NCBI GenBank assembly: GCA_965223235.1
Contig: CBDCVV010000019.1
Span: forward strand, 372,001-436,000
DNA from: UBA2589 sp965223235
GTDB lineage: Bacteria; Gemmatimonadota; Gemmatimonadetes; Longimicrobiales; Gaopeijiaceae
Reading direction: 5' to 3'
Length of the DNA: 64,000 nucleotides
Positions 27,401 through 35,903 of this stretch are shown one piece after another. The first letter of the stretch is position 1. Each line of letters opens with the position of its first letter. The position numbers and the translations under genes were made by a program. Below the pieces are notes generated by a model that was given only the letters and a program-made list of their open reading frames with translations, was not told the origin of the DNA and did no database searches.

Positions 27401-27521
27401 CGGACATCTCTTCTTGTGCCGGAAGCGGAGTCGGCGCGACCGCGGGGGCCATGGCTAGAGCGAATCCGCATGCAAGGCCCGTGGCCGTGATACGGAAGAA
27501 GGAAGAGGATAGTCCAGCCAT
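24423..27521 (-). CDS. Secreted BNR/VPS10-type beta-propeller protein
   Basis: 1,032 residues from the ATG at 27521, which has GGAG ten bases upstream and leads straight into a signal peptide (MAGLSSSFFRITATG, hydrophobic core, PLPAQ cleavage). About 30 extra in-frame upstream residues are rejected. Many Asp-box-like units (for example STDGGDTW, SDDFGESW, RTNDYGETW) run from about residue 60 to 700 and form one or two beta-propellers like sortilin/VPS10 and BNR glycosidases. A Gly-rich linker, a beta sandwich and a helical C-terminal region follow. No glycosidase acid pair is evident. Such proteins are abundant in Gemmatimonadota and Acidobacteriota; function is unproven. Confidence 0.85.
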   Translation of the reverse strand: MAGLSSSFFRITATGLACGFALAMAPAVAPTPLPAQEEMSVVERTFSSMRYRNVGPSRGGRVTAVAGHPAHPLTFYMGATGGGVWKTEDYGTTWRPISDGFFETGSIGSIRVAPSDPDVVYVGTGSDGIRSNVIIGRGLYYSDDAGATWERRGLEEMGQLGAVEIHPENASVAYVAALGNPWAKSMDRGVYRTSDAGRSWEQVLFTSDSVGAIDLEINPANPMEIYAAMWMGRRQPWSILSGMEASAEEDGIWKSTDGGDTWRIVRNGLPTGLIGKIDLSVTPDMPNRVYALVETTDPLEGLYRSDDFGESWELVSAQRGIMNRPFYYTGVVADPTDGDHVYVNNEGYYESTDGGVTFERRPTPHGDNHDTWINPDNPLIQVQSNDGGANVTLDGGRTWSSQFNQPTAELYQVDVDDQFPYWLYAGQQDNTTIRVPSNPPGTGSQGGHQGNWEAVGGCETGPAVPKPGDPTIVYANCKGRFGRYNQVTGQEKQYYVGFQNLYGANPAELNYRFQRVVPIEVSPHDPSTVYHGSQFVHKTTDEGVTWERISPDLTAFRPERQVVSGGPITRDITGEEHYSVLYSIEESPVAPGVIWAGANDGVVHVTRDGGETWTDVTPPGMPPEGRVQTIDPSPHDPAKAYFAYYRTLLGDLTPFVYRTNDYGETWTLLTPGRNGIPSHHATRVVREDPEREGLVYVGTEFGMYVSFDDGRSWDKFQFNLPRTPITDIKLHQGDLVLSTMGRAFWIMDNLSPFRQAAEAMAAGGPFLFQPEGAYRLRGGGFGGFGGGTPDQPEYSPSGAELDYFLTTDARSVTVEILDANGQSVRTFESSGPGMSTESGQAMRAPFQRPVGAAAPTLNQGLNRFVWDMTVTGPNGAARGGPMVVPGTYTARLTVDGNVIDRSFEIVMDPRVEADGVTVEDLQAQFDLGIEIRTAIEDADATIERLRGAQERVAEGTDVGRELKEIERALLTDRTITSYPQPMLRDQFNYLYGNSQRADQRPAADMYDRLNQLVTELESHKSRLQRLIRMVTD

Positions 27522-27650
27522 CGATCGATACTCCGGCACAGGTCGGTTCAGAACCGGGAGAATGCCCGACCACGTACCAGGGGTCAACACGCTCGGCTCA
27601 AGAGAAACCAGCACGAGATAGCGACCGCGAACCCTAGACTGCTCCGCATA

Positions 27651-27673
27651 TATACTGTATCGTATTTATACGA
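27651..27673 (+). promoter_or_regulatory. PadR promoter with overlapping palindrome
   Basis: TATACT (27651-27656) is a five-of-six match to a -10 box. Immediately after it TCGTAT and ATACGA form a 6-bp inverted repeat with a two-base spacer (27660-27673), which would cover the transcription start. ATAC/GTAT half-sites are usual for PadR operators, so this is probably the site for autorepression of the PadR gene at 27695. No good -35 is visible. Confidence 0.5.
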
Positions 27674-27694
27674 ACTCGTACCGATGGGGCGTCG

Positions 27695-28036
27695 ATGCCT
27701 GATCATGACAAGTTGAAAGCGCACTGGTTTCATATCCTCCTCGCCCTAGCGGAGACCGATCTCCACGGCACCGCGATTATGGAGGAGGTGCTCGACAGGA
27801 CCGACGGCCGCATGCGCCTCTGGCCAGGCAAGTTATACGGAGCGCTGCGTGAGATGGCCGATCTCGAGTTAATCACAGAGGTGTCCGCCCCCGAAGGAGC
27901 GCCCACGGAGGGAGGGAAGCGGCGCTTCTACTCGATCACGACTTCTGGGCGTGAGCAGCTTCGGCAGGAGGTGGAACGGTTGGCGTCGCTCGTGAAGATC
28001 GCGCTCGCTCGAGGAGCTGGGCCACTCCCACGATGA
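27695..28036 (+). CDS. PadR family transcriptional regulator (first pair)
   Basis: 113 residues. It has a PadR winged helix: helix HWFHILLALAETDLHGTAIMEEV, the conserved WPGKLYGALREMADLELI segment in place of the usual LYPALxRLExxGLI, and a wing GGKRRFYSIT. A short C-terminal dimerisation helix follows (about 88-106). The next gene, an ADOP-type permease, starts inside the PadR stop (ATGA), the standard arrangement in which PadR represses an export permease until an inducer binds. Confidence 0.9.
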   Translation: MPDHDKLKAHWFHILLALAETDLHGTAIMEEVLDRTDGRMRLWPGKLYGALREMADLELITEVSAPEGAPTEGGKRRFYSITTSGREQLRQEVERLASLVKIALARGAGPLPR

Positions 28037-30675
28037 CGTCGCACGAACGACAGGAAGACGTCCGCGCACGTCGCGCCTATCGACGACTGCTTCGTTTTTG
28101 GCCGGCGTCGCACCGTGATCGATACGGAGATGCCATGGCCGAGGGCTTCCTCCGCCTCCTCGCTATGGATCGGGCGAGATCGGGCCGCTGGGGAGCCGTG
28201 CGATGCTGGACCGGTGCCGTTGTCGACGCGGTCGTTCGAGGGTCCCTGGCGCGGGTCCGCCTCTCGAGTACTGCGATTCTCGAAGTCTTCAGCTCGGTCG
28301 TCGCAGATGTGCGATTCGGGTGCCGCTCGCTCGTGAGACATCCGCTCTTTGCTGTCACGACAACACTGACGATCGCGATCGGGATCGGTGCGAACGCGGC
28401 CATCTTCACCATTGTGAAGGGCTTCGTACTGACGCCCCTACCGTACGAGAACCCGGACGAACTCCTCGCCTTGAGGAACGCGAATCCGGCCTTGGGATGG
28501 GACCGGATGGATGTCTCGTACGCCGATGCATGGGATTGGAGAGAAAGGAGTGTGACGCTCCGAGACATCGCGGTCGTCAACGACGATGCCTTCAGTCTTG
28601 CAGGAGGAGACGGCCCTGAGTTGGTACCTGCCCTCCGCGTCACACCCAACTTCCTCGGGGTTCTCGGCATCGAACCGGTACTGGGGCGCGACTTTCGGCC
28701 TGACGAAATCGGGCAGGGTAGGGACGACCTGGTCGTCATCACAGACGGGTTCTGGCAGCGTCACTTCGCGAGAGATCCCGGGGCGCTCGGGTCTACATTG
28801 ATCCTGGACGGCCGACCGGTCACGGTGATCGGGGTCACGGGCTCCGACTTCCTCTATTATGACGGGCGTCCGGATGTCCTACGGCCATGGGCATTCCTCA
28901 TGACGGAGGCTCCACGGAACGCGCACTCCGCCGACGCCGTCGCGCGCATGCTCCCCGGCGTCCACATCGACGCTGTCCGAGAAGACCTCACGCGTATCTC
29001 CGAGCAACTCGCATCGGAGCACGAAGAAAATGTCGGATGGCGGCCCGTCGTCGCTCCGCTCCAATCCGATGTGGCGGGAGAGATCGCGTTGAACGCCGCG
29101 GCAGTGTTCATGGTGGCCGTCGGATTCGTCCTCCTCATGGCGTGCGTGAACGTCGCCAACCTTCTCCTCTCACGGGCAAGCACCCGTAGCAGAGAAGTCG
29201 CGATCCGCGGTGCTTTGGGAGCCGGTCGCGGTCGCTTGGTCCGCCAGCTCCTCACCGAGAGCAGCCTCATCGCCGGCGCGGGGGGAGCGTTGGGCTTCTT
29301 AGGGGCTGTCTGGGGATCCCGGGCCATCGTCGCCGGGTTCCCGTCTACGGTGCCCCCCGTCTTCAACTTCGAGGTGGATCCTCAAGTCCTGACCTACACG
29401 GCCGTCGTCACCGTCGGCGCTGCCATAGTGTTCGGACTGGCCCCGGCGCTGACGACAACTCGATCCGGCCTCGGGGCTGCTGTGGGACGGCACCCATCTA
29501 CAACGGGACGGTTCGGGTCGACTCTCGTCGTTGTTCAGACGGCGCTGGCTCTTGTGCTCTTGGTAGGCGGTGGACTCTTGATGCGTAGCGTGTCCGGCAT
29601 GCGCTCCCAAGACTTCGGATTCGATGCTGAGAACGTGCTCACCGCTCGACTCGCTCCTCCCGTTGAGAAGTACTCCGACCGTACGCTCTCTGAGGCTTAT
29701 TGGAGAGACGTCACCGACCGGATCCGCCGCTTGCCTGAAGTAGAGAAGGTAGGCACGACCCAGAGCCACCCCCTGATGGGCTCCAACTGGGCAAGAGCGG
29801 TTCAGATCGCCGGCCGCGAAGTCTCGGAGAGCTCACCGCGAACCGTCCGTCTTACCTTCGCGTCCGATGGCCTCTTCGAGGCGCTTCGATTCCGGATGCT
29901 GGAAGGCCGCGCTTTCACCGATAGGGACGACGTTTCTGCTCGGCCAGTAGGAATCGTCAACGAGGCCTTTGTGGATCGGTACCTGGGGTCGCACGACGAC
30001 CCACTCCAACAAACTCTGATCATGCCGGAGGGGGCGGAGGTGAGTGTGATCGGCGTCGTTGGGAACGTCGTCGAGAGAGACATCGATGCCCCTCCGGAGC
30101 CGGCGCTCTACCTCCCGATCGCACAGTCTGACATCCGTACTCGATCGCTCGTCATCCAGACCTCCAGGGACCCTACCGAAATCTTCGCTGCGGTCCGGGC
30201 CGCAGTGTGGTCCGTAGACGCTTCGATCCCCATCTCCGAGGTGTACACGATGCAAGCGATCATCGACGATCGTGTCGGAGGATTTACTGTGATCGGGAAT
30301 GTGATGGCGATCTTCGCGGTCCTTTCCCTGATCCTCGGGGCCGTCGGTATCTATGGGGTAACAGCGTACTCGGCAGACCAGCGACGAACCGAGATCGGGG
30401 TTCGGCTAGCGCTGGGTGCGGCACACTCTGAGGTCGTGTCGATGGTAGTCCGCGAAGGTGGACGTCGAACCATGCTCGGCATACTCATCGGAGCGCTCTT
30501 GGCGGTCGCGCTCGGGCGTGGCTTGTCGGGCATCTTGGTCGGCGTCAGCCCCACCGATCCGTTCACCTTCGCGACGGTCCTCCTCTTGCTCGCCACGGTA
30601 AGCTTCGGGGGCATCTACCTTCCGGCTCGGCGGCTGTCCCGACTCGATCCCGTGCGCGCCCTATCGGCCGAGTAG
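28033..30675 (+). CDS. ADOP-type duplicated FtsX/MacB ABC transporter permease (first pair)
   Basis: 880 residues. An N-terminal helical segment of about 80 residues (with RLLRFWPASHRDRYGD) is typical of the ADOP family. It is followed by two tandem MacB-type units, each with a membrane helix, a large periplasmic domain and three FtsX helices: eight transmembrane segments, with the first near residue 115 (TLTIAIGIGANAAIFTIV). The periplasmic domains carry the usual GREF/GRxF and VGVVGNVxxxxL-like strands. There is no ATPase gene next to it, as is common for this family. The last 15 bases overlap the convergent hydrolase gene. Confidence 0.9.
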   Translation: MTSHERQEDVRARRAYRRLLRFWPASHRDRYGDAMAEGFLRLLAMDRARSGRWGAVRCWTGAVVDAVVRGSLARVRLSSTAILEVFSSVVADVRFGCRSLVRHPLFAVTTTLTIAIGIGANAAIFTIVKGFVLTPLPYENPDELLALRNANPALGWDRMDVSYADAWDWRERSVTLRDIAVVNDDAFSLAGGDGPELVPALRVTPNFLGVLGIEPVLGRDFRPDEIGQGRDDLVVITDGFWQRHFARDPGALGSTLILDGRPVTVIGVTGSDFLYYDGRPDVLRPWAFLMTEAPRNAHSADAVARMLPGVHIDAVREDLTRISEQLASEHEENVGWRPVVAPLQSDVAGEIALNAAAVFMVAVGFVLLMACVNVANLLLSRASTRSREVAIRGALGAGRGRLVRQLLTESSLIAGAGGALGFLGAVWGSRAIVAGFPSTVPPVFNFEVDPQVLTYTAVVTVGAAIVFGLAPALTTTRSGLGAAVGRHPSTTGRFGSTLVVVQTALALVLLVGGGLLMRSVSGMRSQDFGFDAENVLTARLAPPVEKYSDRTLSEAYWRDVTDRIRRLPEVEKVGTTQSHPLMGSNWARAVQIAGREVSESSPRTVRLTFASDGLFEALRFRMLEGRAFTDRDDVSARPVGIVNEAFVDRYLGSHDDPLQQTLIMPEGAEVSVIGVVGNVVERDIDAPPEPALYLPIAQSDIRTRSLVIQTSRDPTEIFAAVRAAVWSVDASIPISEVYTMQAIIDDRVGGFTVIGNVMAIFAVLSLILGAVGIYGVTAYSADQRRTEIGVRLALGAAHSEVVSMVVREGGRRTMLGILIGALLAVALGRGLSGILVGVSPTDPFTFATVLLLLATVSFGGIYLPARRLSRLDPVRALSAE

Positions 30676-31338
30676 GGACTCCACCCATTCGGACACGGTC
30701 GCGCTGAGCTCGACCAAGACCTCGTCGTCGGTGCGTCCACTCCGCTTCGGCACGTGGAAGCCGTGGTCCGCGTCCTCCACCACATGCATGTCCCCCGGCG
30801 GTTCCAGGCCCTCGACCAGCGGTCGAAGCAGATCGAGCTTCGCCAATTTGTCCCGGGTGCCTTGCAGAAAGAGCATCGGCAGACGGACGTCGGCCAAGTG
30901 ATCGCCTCGCTCCGAGGAATCCTTCCCCGGGGCGTGCAACGGAAAGCCGAAGAAGACGAGCCCGCGGACGCACGCTATACCCTCCTTGGCGAGCGTCGAC
31001 GAGGTCATGCGTCCGCCCATCGACTTGCCTCCTGCCACTACCGGGAGGTCGGGGGCGAGGGCGGTTGCATTCTCGATCGCTGACCGGACAGTCTTCATGA
31101 GAATCGGAGGGCGGTTCGGCGCCTTACGTCCGGCCTCCTTGTACGGGAAGTTGAAGCGGAACGTCGCGATCCCGTCTGTGGCCAACTTCGCCGCGGCGCC
31201 TTCCATGAAACGGTGATCCATGCCGGCTCCGGCACCGTGTGCAAAGACGTACAGCGCCCGAGCATCGGTCGGACGGTTGAGAATCGCCGAGACGTCGCCC
31301 GAAGAGTTCGTCGCGAGGAAGGTGTGCTTCGTGACCAC
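30661..31338 (-). CDS. Alpha/beta hydrolase of the KANL3/Tex30 (dienelactone hydrolase-like) type
   Basis: 225 residues from the GTG at 31338, which has GGAG eight bases upstream; a longer frame to 31443 would overlap feoB. Motifs: oxyanion segment HGAGAGMDH, nucleophile in GGKSMGGR (GxSxG), Asp in QGTRDKL, His in DADHGFH, so the triad is complete. It is cytosolic. It lies 23 bp after the smaller feoB and may be its last operon member, though the family has no known role in iron metabolism. Confidence 0.8.
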   Translation of the reverse strand: MVTKHTFLATNSSGDVSAILNRPTDARALYVFAHGAGAGMDHRFMEGAAAKLATDGIATFRFNFPYKEAGRKAPNRPPILMKTVRSAIENATALAPDLPVVAGGKSMGGRMTSSTLAKEGIACVRGLVFFGFPLHAPGKDSSERGDHLADVRLPMLFLQGTRDKLAKLDLLRPLVEGLEPPGDMHVVEDADHGFHVPKRSGRTDDEVLVELSATVSEWVESLLGR

Positions 31339-31361
31339 GGAGGTACTCCGATGCGGAAGCC

Positions 31362-33266
31362 CTAGAAGAGACGCACCGCGATGAAGGCGCCGAGATATCC
31401 GAGGAAGAGCATGTATCCGAACTGGATCGCGGGCCACTTCCACCCTGCGGTCTCACGACGCATGACGGCGACAGTCGACATGCACTGCAGCGCAAAAGCG
31501 AAGAAGACCAAGAGGCCGATGGCTGCCCCTGGGGTCAGGTCCCGTTGTAACAGCTCTTGTAACGCAACCGACTCCTCATCGGCCGTCTCCACTCCATAGA
31601 TCGTCCCGAGTGAACCGATGATGACCTCTCGGGCGGCGAGGCTGGTGACGATGCCGACACCGATACGCCAGTCGAAGCCAAGTGGCTCGATGACGGGCTC
31701 GATGACCTGACCGATCGTGCCTAGAGCGCTGGCCTCCACCTCCGGTGGACCACCGTCCACGCGGGGAAACTGGGTGAGCGCCCAAAGGATCACGGTGACC
31801 GCAAAGATGATGCGGCCGGCCCGTCGCAAGAAAATCTTGCTCCTATCGAGCATCCGAAGACCTAGAGTCCTTAGCGATGGAATCCGATAAGGGGGCAGCT
31901 CCATGACGAAGGAGGTCGGTGGCGCCTTGAGGAGCGTTCGCTTCAGCAAAAAAGCGGTACCGACAGCCGCGATGATCCCGAGTGCGTACAGACCCAACAT
32001 CACAGCGGCCCGAGTACCGAAGAACGGGAGGAGCGGCTCAGCCGGAATGAACGCGGCGATGAGCAGCGCATATACGGGAAGGCGAGCGCTGCACGTCATG
32101 AATGGTGTGACGAAGATCGTTGCGAGCCGGTCCCGCTCGTCGTCGATCGTGCGCGCGGCCAAGATAGCCGGCACCGCACACGCATAGCCCGAGAGCAGGG
32201 GAAGAAAGGCCCGGCCCTGCAGTCCCACGTTGTACATCACCCGATCCGCGATCACAGCAGCTCGAGCCATGTATCCAGAATCCTCGAGAATCCCGAGGAA
32301 GAGGAAAAGAATGAGGATCTGCGGTAGGAAGATGATCACCGAGCCGACGCCCGCCCACACGCCATCGACCAAGAGTGATCGGAACCAAGACTCGGGAAGG
32401 GCTTCGGCGAGCCATCCCCCCGAGGCGCCCACAGCGGCATCGATCCCATCCATCAGCGGCACGGCCCAGGTGAAGATCGACTGGAAGACGAGCATCACGA
32501 CCGCAAGGAAGATCAGGGGCCCCCACAGGCGATGCAAAAAGACTGCATCGAGTCGCTCGGTAAGCGGAGAGGGACCCGGAGAGACGAAATCGGCGTCGTC
32601 CACGACGCTCTGGATACGCTTCCGACGGGCGGCGAAGGCGTCCACCACCGGGAGTGACATGCTCTTCGGCGTGTTCGAGAGCGTGCGCTCCATTCCAGCC
32701 TGGGCCTGACCAAGCGGTCGTACGTCCTGCAGGAACTCCTTCACGCGGTCCAGGCCGGCCCCGGTCCGCGCGCTGGTCCCTACTACCTCGACCTCGAGTC
32801 GCGCTGCCAGGGTGACCGGGTCCACGCTTCCACCACGCTCCGCCAACTCGTCCCACATGTTCAAGACCAGGAGCGTCGGGATCTGAAGCTCCAAGACCGG
32901 GCCGACGAGCATGAGTTGGTTCTCGAGGCGCGTCGAATCGACGATGAGAACAATGGCGTCGGGGGCCCGGACTCCTTCGACTTTCCCCTCCAGAACGTCC
33001 CGCGTAACCCGCTCATCGAGGGTTCGTGCTGAAAAGCCATGGACACCGGGCAAGTCGACCAGGTCGATCGAACGATCGCCCTCGAGTCGTACCTCGCCGA
33101 CGTGCTTCTCGACGGTAACGCCCGGGTAGTTGGCGACCTTCTGCCTCAAACCGGTCAGTCGGTTGAAGAGGGTCGTCTTCCCGGAGTTGGGAGGACCGAC
33201 GAGGGCGACAACAGGCCGGTCGAAATCGAGAGCGGACGGCGGGGCGTCCGGCGCAGCCCGGGTCAA
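31362..33266 (-). CDS. feoB: FeoB-type ferrous iron transporter, short form
   Basis: 634 residues. The N-terminal G domain has G1 GPPNSGKT (24-31), G3 DLPG and G4 NMWD; the membrane half has two Gate (nucleoside-recognition) repeats with about eight to ten helices. The residue before the P-loop Asn and the Ser in G1 (PPNSGKT) differ from the usual GNPNVGKS. The start is a TTG with no strong ribosome site, 16 bp after feoA, so it may rely on coupling. It is the second FeoB in the locus and lacks the N-terminal Cys pair of the larger one. Fe(II) import is the family role; a different metal is possible. Confidence 0.85.
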   Translation of the reverse strand: MTRAAPDAPPSALDFDRPVVALVGPPNSGKTTLFNRLTGLRQKVANYPGVTVEKHVGEVRLEGDRSIDLVDLPGVHGFSARTLDERVTRDVLEGKVEGVRAPDAIVLIVDSTRLENQLMLVGPVLELQIPTLLVLNMWDELAERGGSVDPVTLAARLEVEVVGTSARTGAGLDRVKEFLQDVRPLGQAQAGMERTLSNTPKSMSLPVVDAFAARRKRIQSVVDDADFVSPGPSPLTERLDAVFLHRLWGPLIFLAVVMLVFQSIFTWAVPLMDGIDAAVGASGGWLAEALPESWFRSLLVDGVWAGVGSVIIFLPQILILFLFLGILEDSGYMARAAVIADRVMYNVGLQGRAFLPLLSGYACAVPAILAARTIDDERDRLATIFVTPFMTCSARLPVYALLIAAFIPAEPLLPFFGTRAAVMLGLYALGIIAAVGTAFLLKRTLLKAPPTSFVMELPPYRIPSLRTLGLRMLDRSKIFLRRAGRIIFAVTVILWALTQFPRVDGGPPEVEASALGTIGQVIEPVIEPLGFDWRIGVGIVTSLAAREVIIGSLGTIYGVETADEESVALQELLQRDLTPGAAIGLLVFFAFALQCMSTVAVMRRETAGWKWPAIQFGYMLFLGYLGAFIAVRLF

Positions 33267-33282
33267 GTGGAGAGGGCCGGCC

Positions 33283-33579
33283 TCAGCTCGGGTCTCTGAA
33301 CTGAGACAGGAGTTTCACGCAAAGGCAGTCGGCAGTCTCGCGGCGCAACGCGATGAGCGTCCCGTCGACCGAGACGATGGGGTCCCCAGCAGGGGATGAC
33401 CGAACAGGGCAGATGCGGCAACCGGGCAGCACGCCTCGCTCCAGGAGCGGCTCCGCCTCCGCAACCGGAAGATCGATGCTCACGAGCTCGACCTCCTGGC
33501 GAAGGGGGATGTCCCCCAAACGGAGTTCGTCATCGATGCCGGAATCGACGACGGGCAGTTCTGGCACGCTGCGCCTCAC
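33283..33579 (-). CDS. feoA: FeoA domain protein
   Basis: 98 residues, GTG start without a strong ribosome site. After a short variable head, residues 20-95 show the SH3-like FeoA fold: LRLGDIPLRQEVELVSIDLP, the VLPGCRICPV turn, and the closing IALRRETADCLCV strand, which is the standard FeoA ending. FeoA is a small cytosolic partner of FeoB. It precedes the short feoB by 16 bp. A Fur-like palindrome lies just upstream. Confidence 0.8.
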   Translation of the reverse strand: MRRSVPELPVVDSGIDDELRLGDIPLRQEVELVSIDLPVAEAEPLLERGVLPGCRICPVRSSPAGDPIVSVDGTLIALRRETADCLCVKLLSQFRDPS

Positions 33580-33600
33580 AAGGTACGACCGCGCTTGCGG

Positions 33601-33623
33601 TTGAGAATGAAATTGACTCTCAA
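33601..33623 (-). promoter_or_regulatory. Fur-box-like inverted repeat upstream of feoA
   Basis: TTGAGA and TCTCAA flank an 11-base AT-rich centre; read along the top strand it opens TTGAGAATGAAATTG. This is close to many Fur boxes (TGAGAATnnnATTCTCA-like). It sits 22 bp before the feoA start. No matching -10/-35 pair is convincing. The assignment rests on resemblance only. Confidence 0.4.
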
Positions 33624-33642
33624 CAAGCTAAGCCCTCCACTC

Positions 33643-33660
33643 TGGACGCGAAAGCGTCCA
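33643..33660 (-). terminator. Stem-loop after the large feoB gene
   Basis: A perfect 7-bp stem (TGGACGC / GCGTCCA) with a four-base loop, 12 bases downstream of the feoB stop at 33672. There is no run of U after it, so it may be a weak terminator, a processing site or an mRNA-stabilising hairpin. It separates the large feoB from the feoA/short feoB pair. Confidence 0.4.
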
Positions 33661-33671
33661 ACCCGGAGCGG

Positions 33672-35903
33672 TCATCCCGCGACGATTCTCCATACCTGAG
33701 TCACCAAGAAGCACACGACGAAGCCCATGGCGACCGGCATCAGTGTGGCAACCGACGTCCACTTCATGCTTCTTGTCTCTTTGTAGATCGTGTAGATCGT
33801 AGTCGAGCACGGATTATGGAGTAGGCTGAATAGCATCAGGTTGACCGCCGTGAGCAAGGTCCAGCCACCTGTCCTGAGCATGGTCTCCGTAAGCTCGGCT
33901 GAATCCTCCTCGAACATGACCCCCGCCCCGGCACCAAAGTCTGCGAGGTCCGGCGTCACCAGGACGGTGAGCATCAGGATGGTGGGAATCACGATCTCAT
34001 TCGCCGGAATCGCCACGACGTAGGCGAGCAGGATCACTCCGTTCATTCCGAGGAGGATTCCAAGGGGGTCGAGCCAGTCGACGCTGTGGTGCGCGATACT
34101 CGCGCCCCCGATCTCGATATTCGAGATGAGCCAGATGACCGCTCCCGCGGGAATCGCGAAGATCACGGCTCTCCAGAGGACAATGAGCGTGCGGTCGATG
34201 ATCGAGGTGTACAGCGTCTGGAGAATCCGCGGAGGCCGGTACGGCGGCAGCTCCAACGAAAAGCTTGTGGCCTCGCCTCGCAGCACGGTACGCGAGAGAA
34301 GCCACGAGGAGACGAACATCATCATGATCCCGAACAGGGCGATCCCGACGACGGCGGCCGCGCTCACGACCCCGCCCAGGTGCGGGGGAGCGAGGACACC
34401 TACGAAGATCGTCGCGATCAAGATCTGCGTCGGCCACCGACCGTTACAGAGCGAAAAGTTGTTCGTGATGATCGCTATCAGGCGTTCGCGGGGAGAGTCG
34501 ATGACCCTCGTGGAAACGACTCCAGCCGCGTTGCACCCGAAGCCCATGCACATCGTGAGCGCTTGCTTCCCGTGTGCTCCCGCCTTCTGGAAGAGCGAAT
34601 CCATGTTGAACGCGACCCGGGGGAGATACCCGAAATCTTCGAGAAGCGTGAAGAGCGGGAAGAAAATCGCCATCGGCGGCAGCATCACGCTGATGACCCA
34701 CGCTGTGGCGAGGTACACGCCATCCAATAAGAAGCCGTCGAGCCACCAGGGTAGACCCGCGGCGGCGGAAAGCCCCTTCAACCAATTCCAGCCATTGTCG
34801 ATGAGCAGTGTCGCCAGCATGGACGACGGGACGTTGGCGCCTTCGATCGTGACCCAGAACACCACCGCTAGAATGAGCAGCATGAGGGGGAAGCCGAACA
34901 CCCGGCTCGTGAGCCATTGGTCCAACTTCCGGTCGAAGGAGAAGCCTACCTTCGCGAGCCCCCGCTTCTGCACTCGCCCCGCAATCTCCTCGGCGGTCGC
35001 GTAGGTGTGCTCGGTGACCAGGTCGTGAAAGTCCGGCGGTAACTGCCACCGAAGACGCGTGGCCGCGTCCAAGAGCTCGGCAACCTGCTCTTCCGGGGGC
35101 GGCTGAACCTCGACTCCCGAATCGTCGTGAACCAGCTGCCCCAGCTCTCCGGTGCGCACGGCCTCCTGCACGACCTCGTCCGCGTTCAGAAGACGAAGCG
35201 CTACCCAACGGTCGTTCGGCACGCCCGGAAAGACTCGTCTGACCACCGGTGTGAGCTCCGCAACCGCCTCTTCGACCTCTGGGGCGTGCTGCGCAGTCCG
35301 GTACGGGGATGTCTTTCTTTTGCCCAGCGCCACCTCGTGGGCCGCGGAGAGAAGCGTGTCGACCCCGACGCCGTCCCGCGCCGTCCCGGCCACGACGGGA
35401 ACGCCGAGCTCCCGCTCCAGCTTCTTCGGATCCACCGCTACACCGTGCCTCTTCGCCTCGTCCATGAGGTTGAGGAAGACGACAACCCGGTCCGTGATCT
35501 CGAGGATCTGTAAAACGAGGTTGAGGTTTCGCTCGATGCGCGACGCGTCGACGACGACCACCGTGACATCAGGGCGACCAAAGAGCACGAAGTCCCGCGC
35601 GACCTCTTCGTCGACACTCCCGGCCTGGAGTGAGTACGTCCCGGGAAGGTCGACGACCTTCACACGTTGCCCCTCGTGGGCAAAGGCGCCCTCCGCACGA
35701 ACGACGGTCTTCCCGGGCCAATTCCCTGTGTGCTGGCGGAGTCCCGTGAGACGGTTGAAAACCGTGCTCTTGCCGACGTTCGGGTTTCCAGCCAACGCGA
35801 TGAGGTAGTCCCACTTGTCGGGACTCAGACCGAGTCGGACCAAGCTTTGCTCACGGTGCTGGCCGCACGACGCGCAGCCATCCAATCGGGCGGCCATGGT
35901 CAT
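33672..35903 (-). CDS. feoB: Ferrous iron transport protein B, long form
   Basis: 743 residues. The head carries CxxC (CASC, residues 10-13). The G domain is canonical: G1 GNPNVGKST (39-47), G2 region TGNWPGKTV, G3 DLPGTYSL, G4 NLMD. Helical FeoB regulatory domain, two Gate repeats and about ten membrane helices follow. The ATG overlaps the stop of the DtxR-type regulator gene by four bases, so regulator and transporter are co-transcribed. It should import Fe(II) across the inner membrane using GTP. Confidence 0.93.
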   Translation of the reverse strand: MTMAARLDGCASCGQHREQSLVRLGLSPDKWDYLIALAGNPNVGKSTVFNRLTGLRQHTGNWPGKTVVRAEGAFAHEGQRVKVVDLPGTYSLQAGSVDEEVARDFVLFGRPDVTVVVVDASRIERNLNLVLQILEITDRVVVFLNLMDEAKRHGVAVDPKKLERELGVPVVAGTARDGVGVDTLLSAAHEVALGKRKTSPYRTAQHAPEVEEAVAELTPVVRRVFPGVPNDRWVALRLLNADEVVQEAVRTGELGQLVHDDSGVEVQPPPEEQVAELLDAATRLRWQLPPDFHDLVTEHTYATAEEIAGRVQKRGLAKVGFSFDRKLDQWLTSRVFGFPLMLLILAVVFWVTIEGANVPSSMLATLLIDNGWNWLKGLSAAAGLPWWLDGFLLDGVYLATAWVISVMLPPMAIFFPLFTLLEDFGYLPRVAFNMDSLFQKAGAHGKQALTMCMGFGCNAAGVVSTRVIDSPRERLIAIITNNFSLCNGRWPTQILIATIFVGVLAPPHLGGVVSAAAVVGIALFGIMMMFVSSWLLSRTVLRGEATSFSLELPPYRPPRILQTLYTSIIDRTLIVLWRAVIFAIPAGAVIWLISNIEIGGASIAHHSVDWLDPLGILLGMNGVILLAYVVAIPANEIVIPTILMLTVLVTPDLADFGAGAGVMFEEDSAELTETMLRTGGWTLLTAVNLMLFSLLHNPCSTTIYTIYKETRSMKWTSVATLMPVAMGFVVCFLVTQVWRIVAG

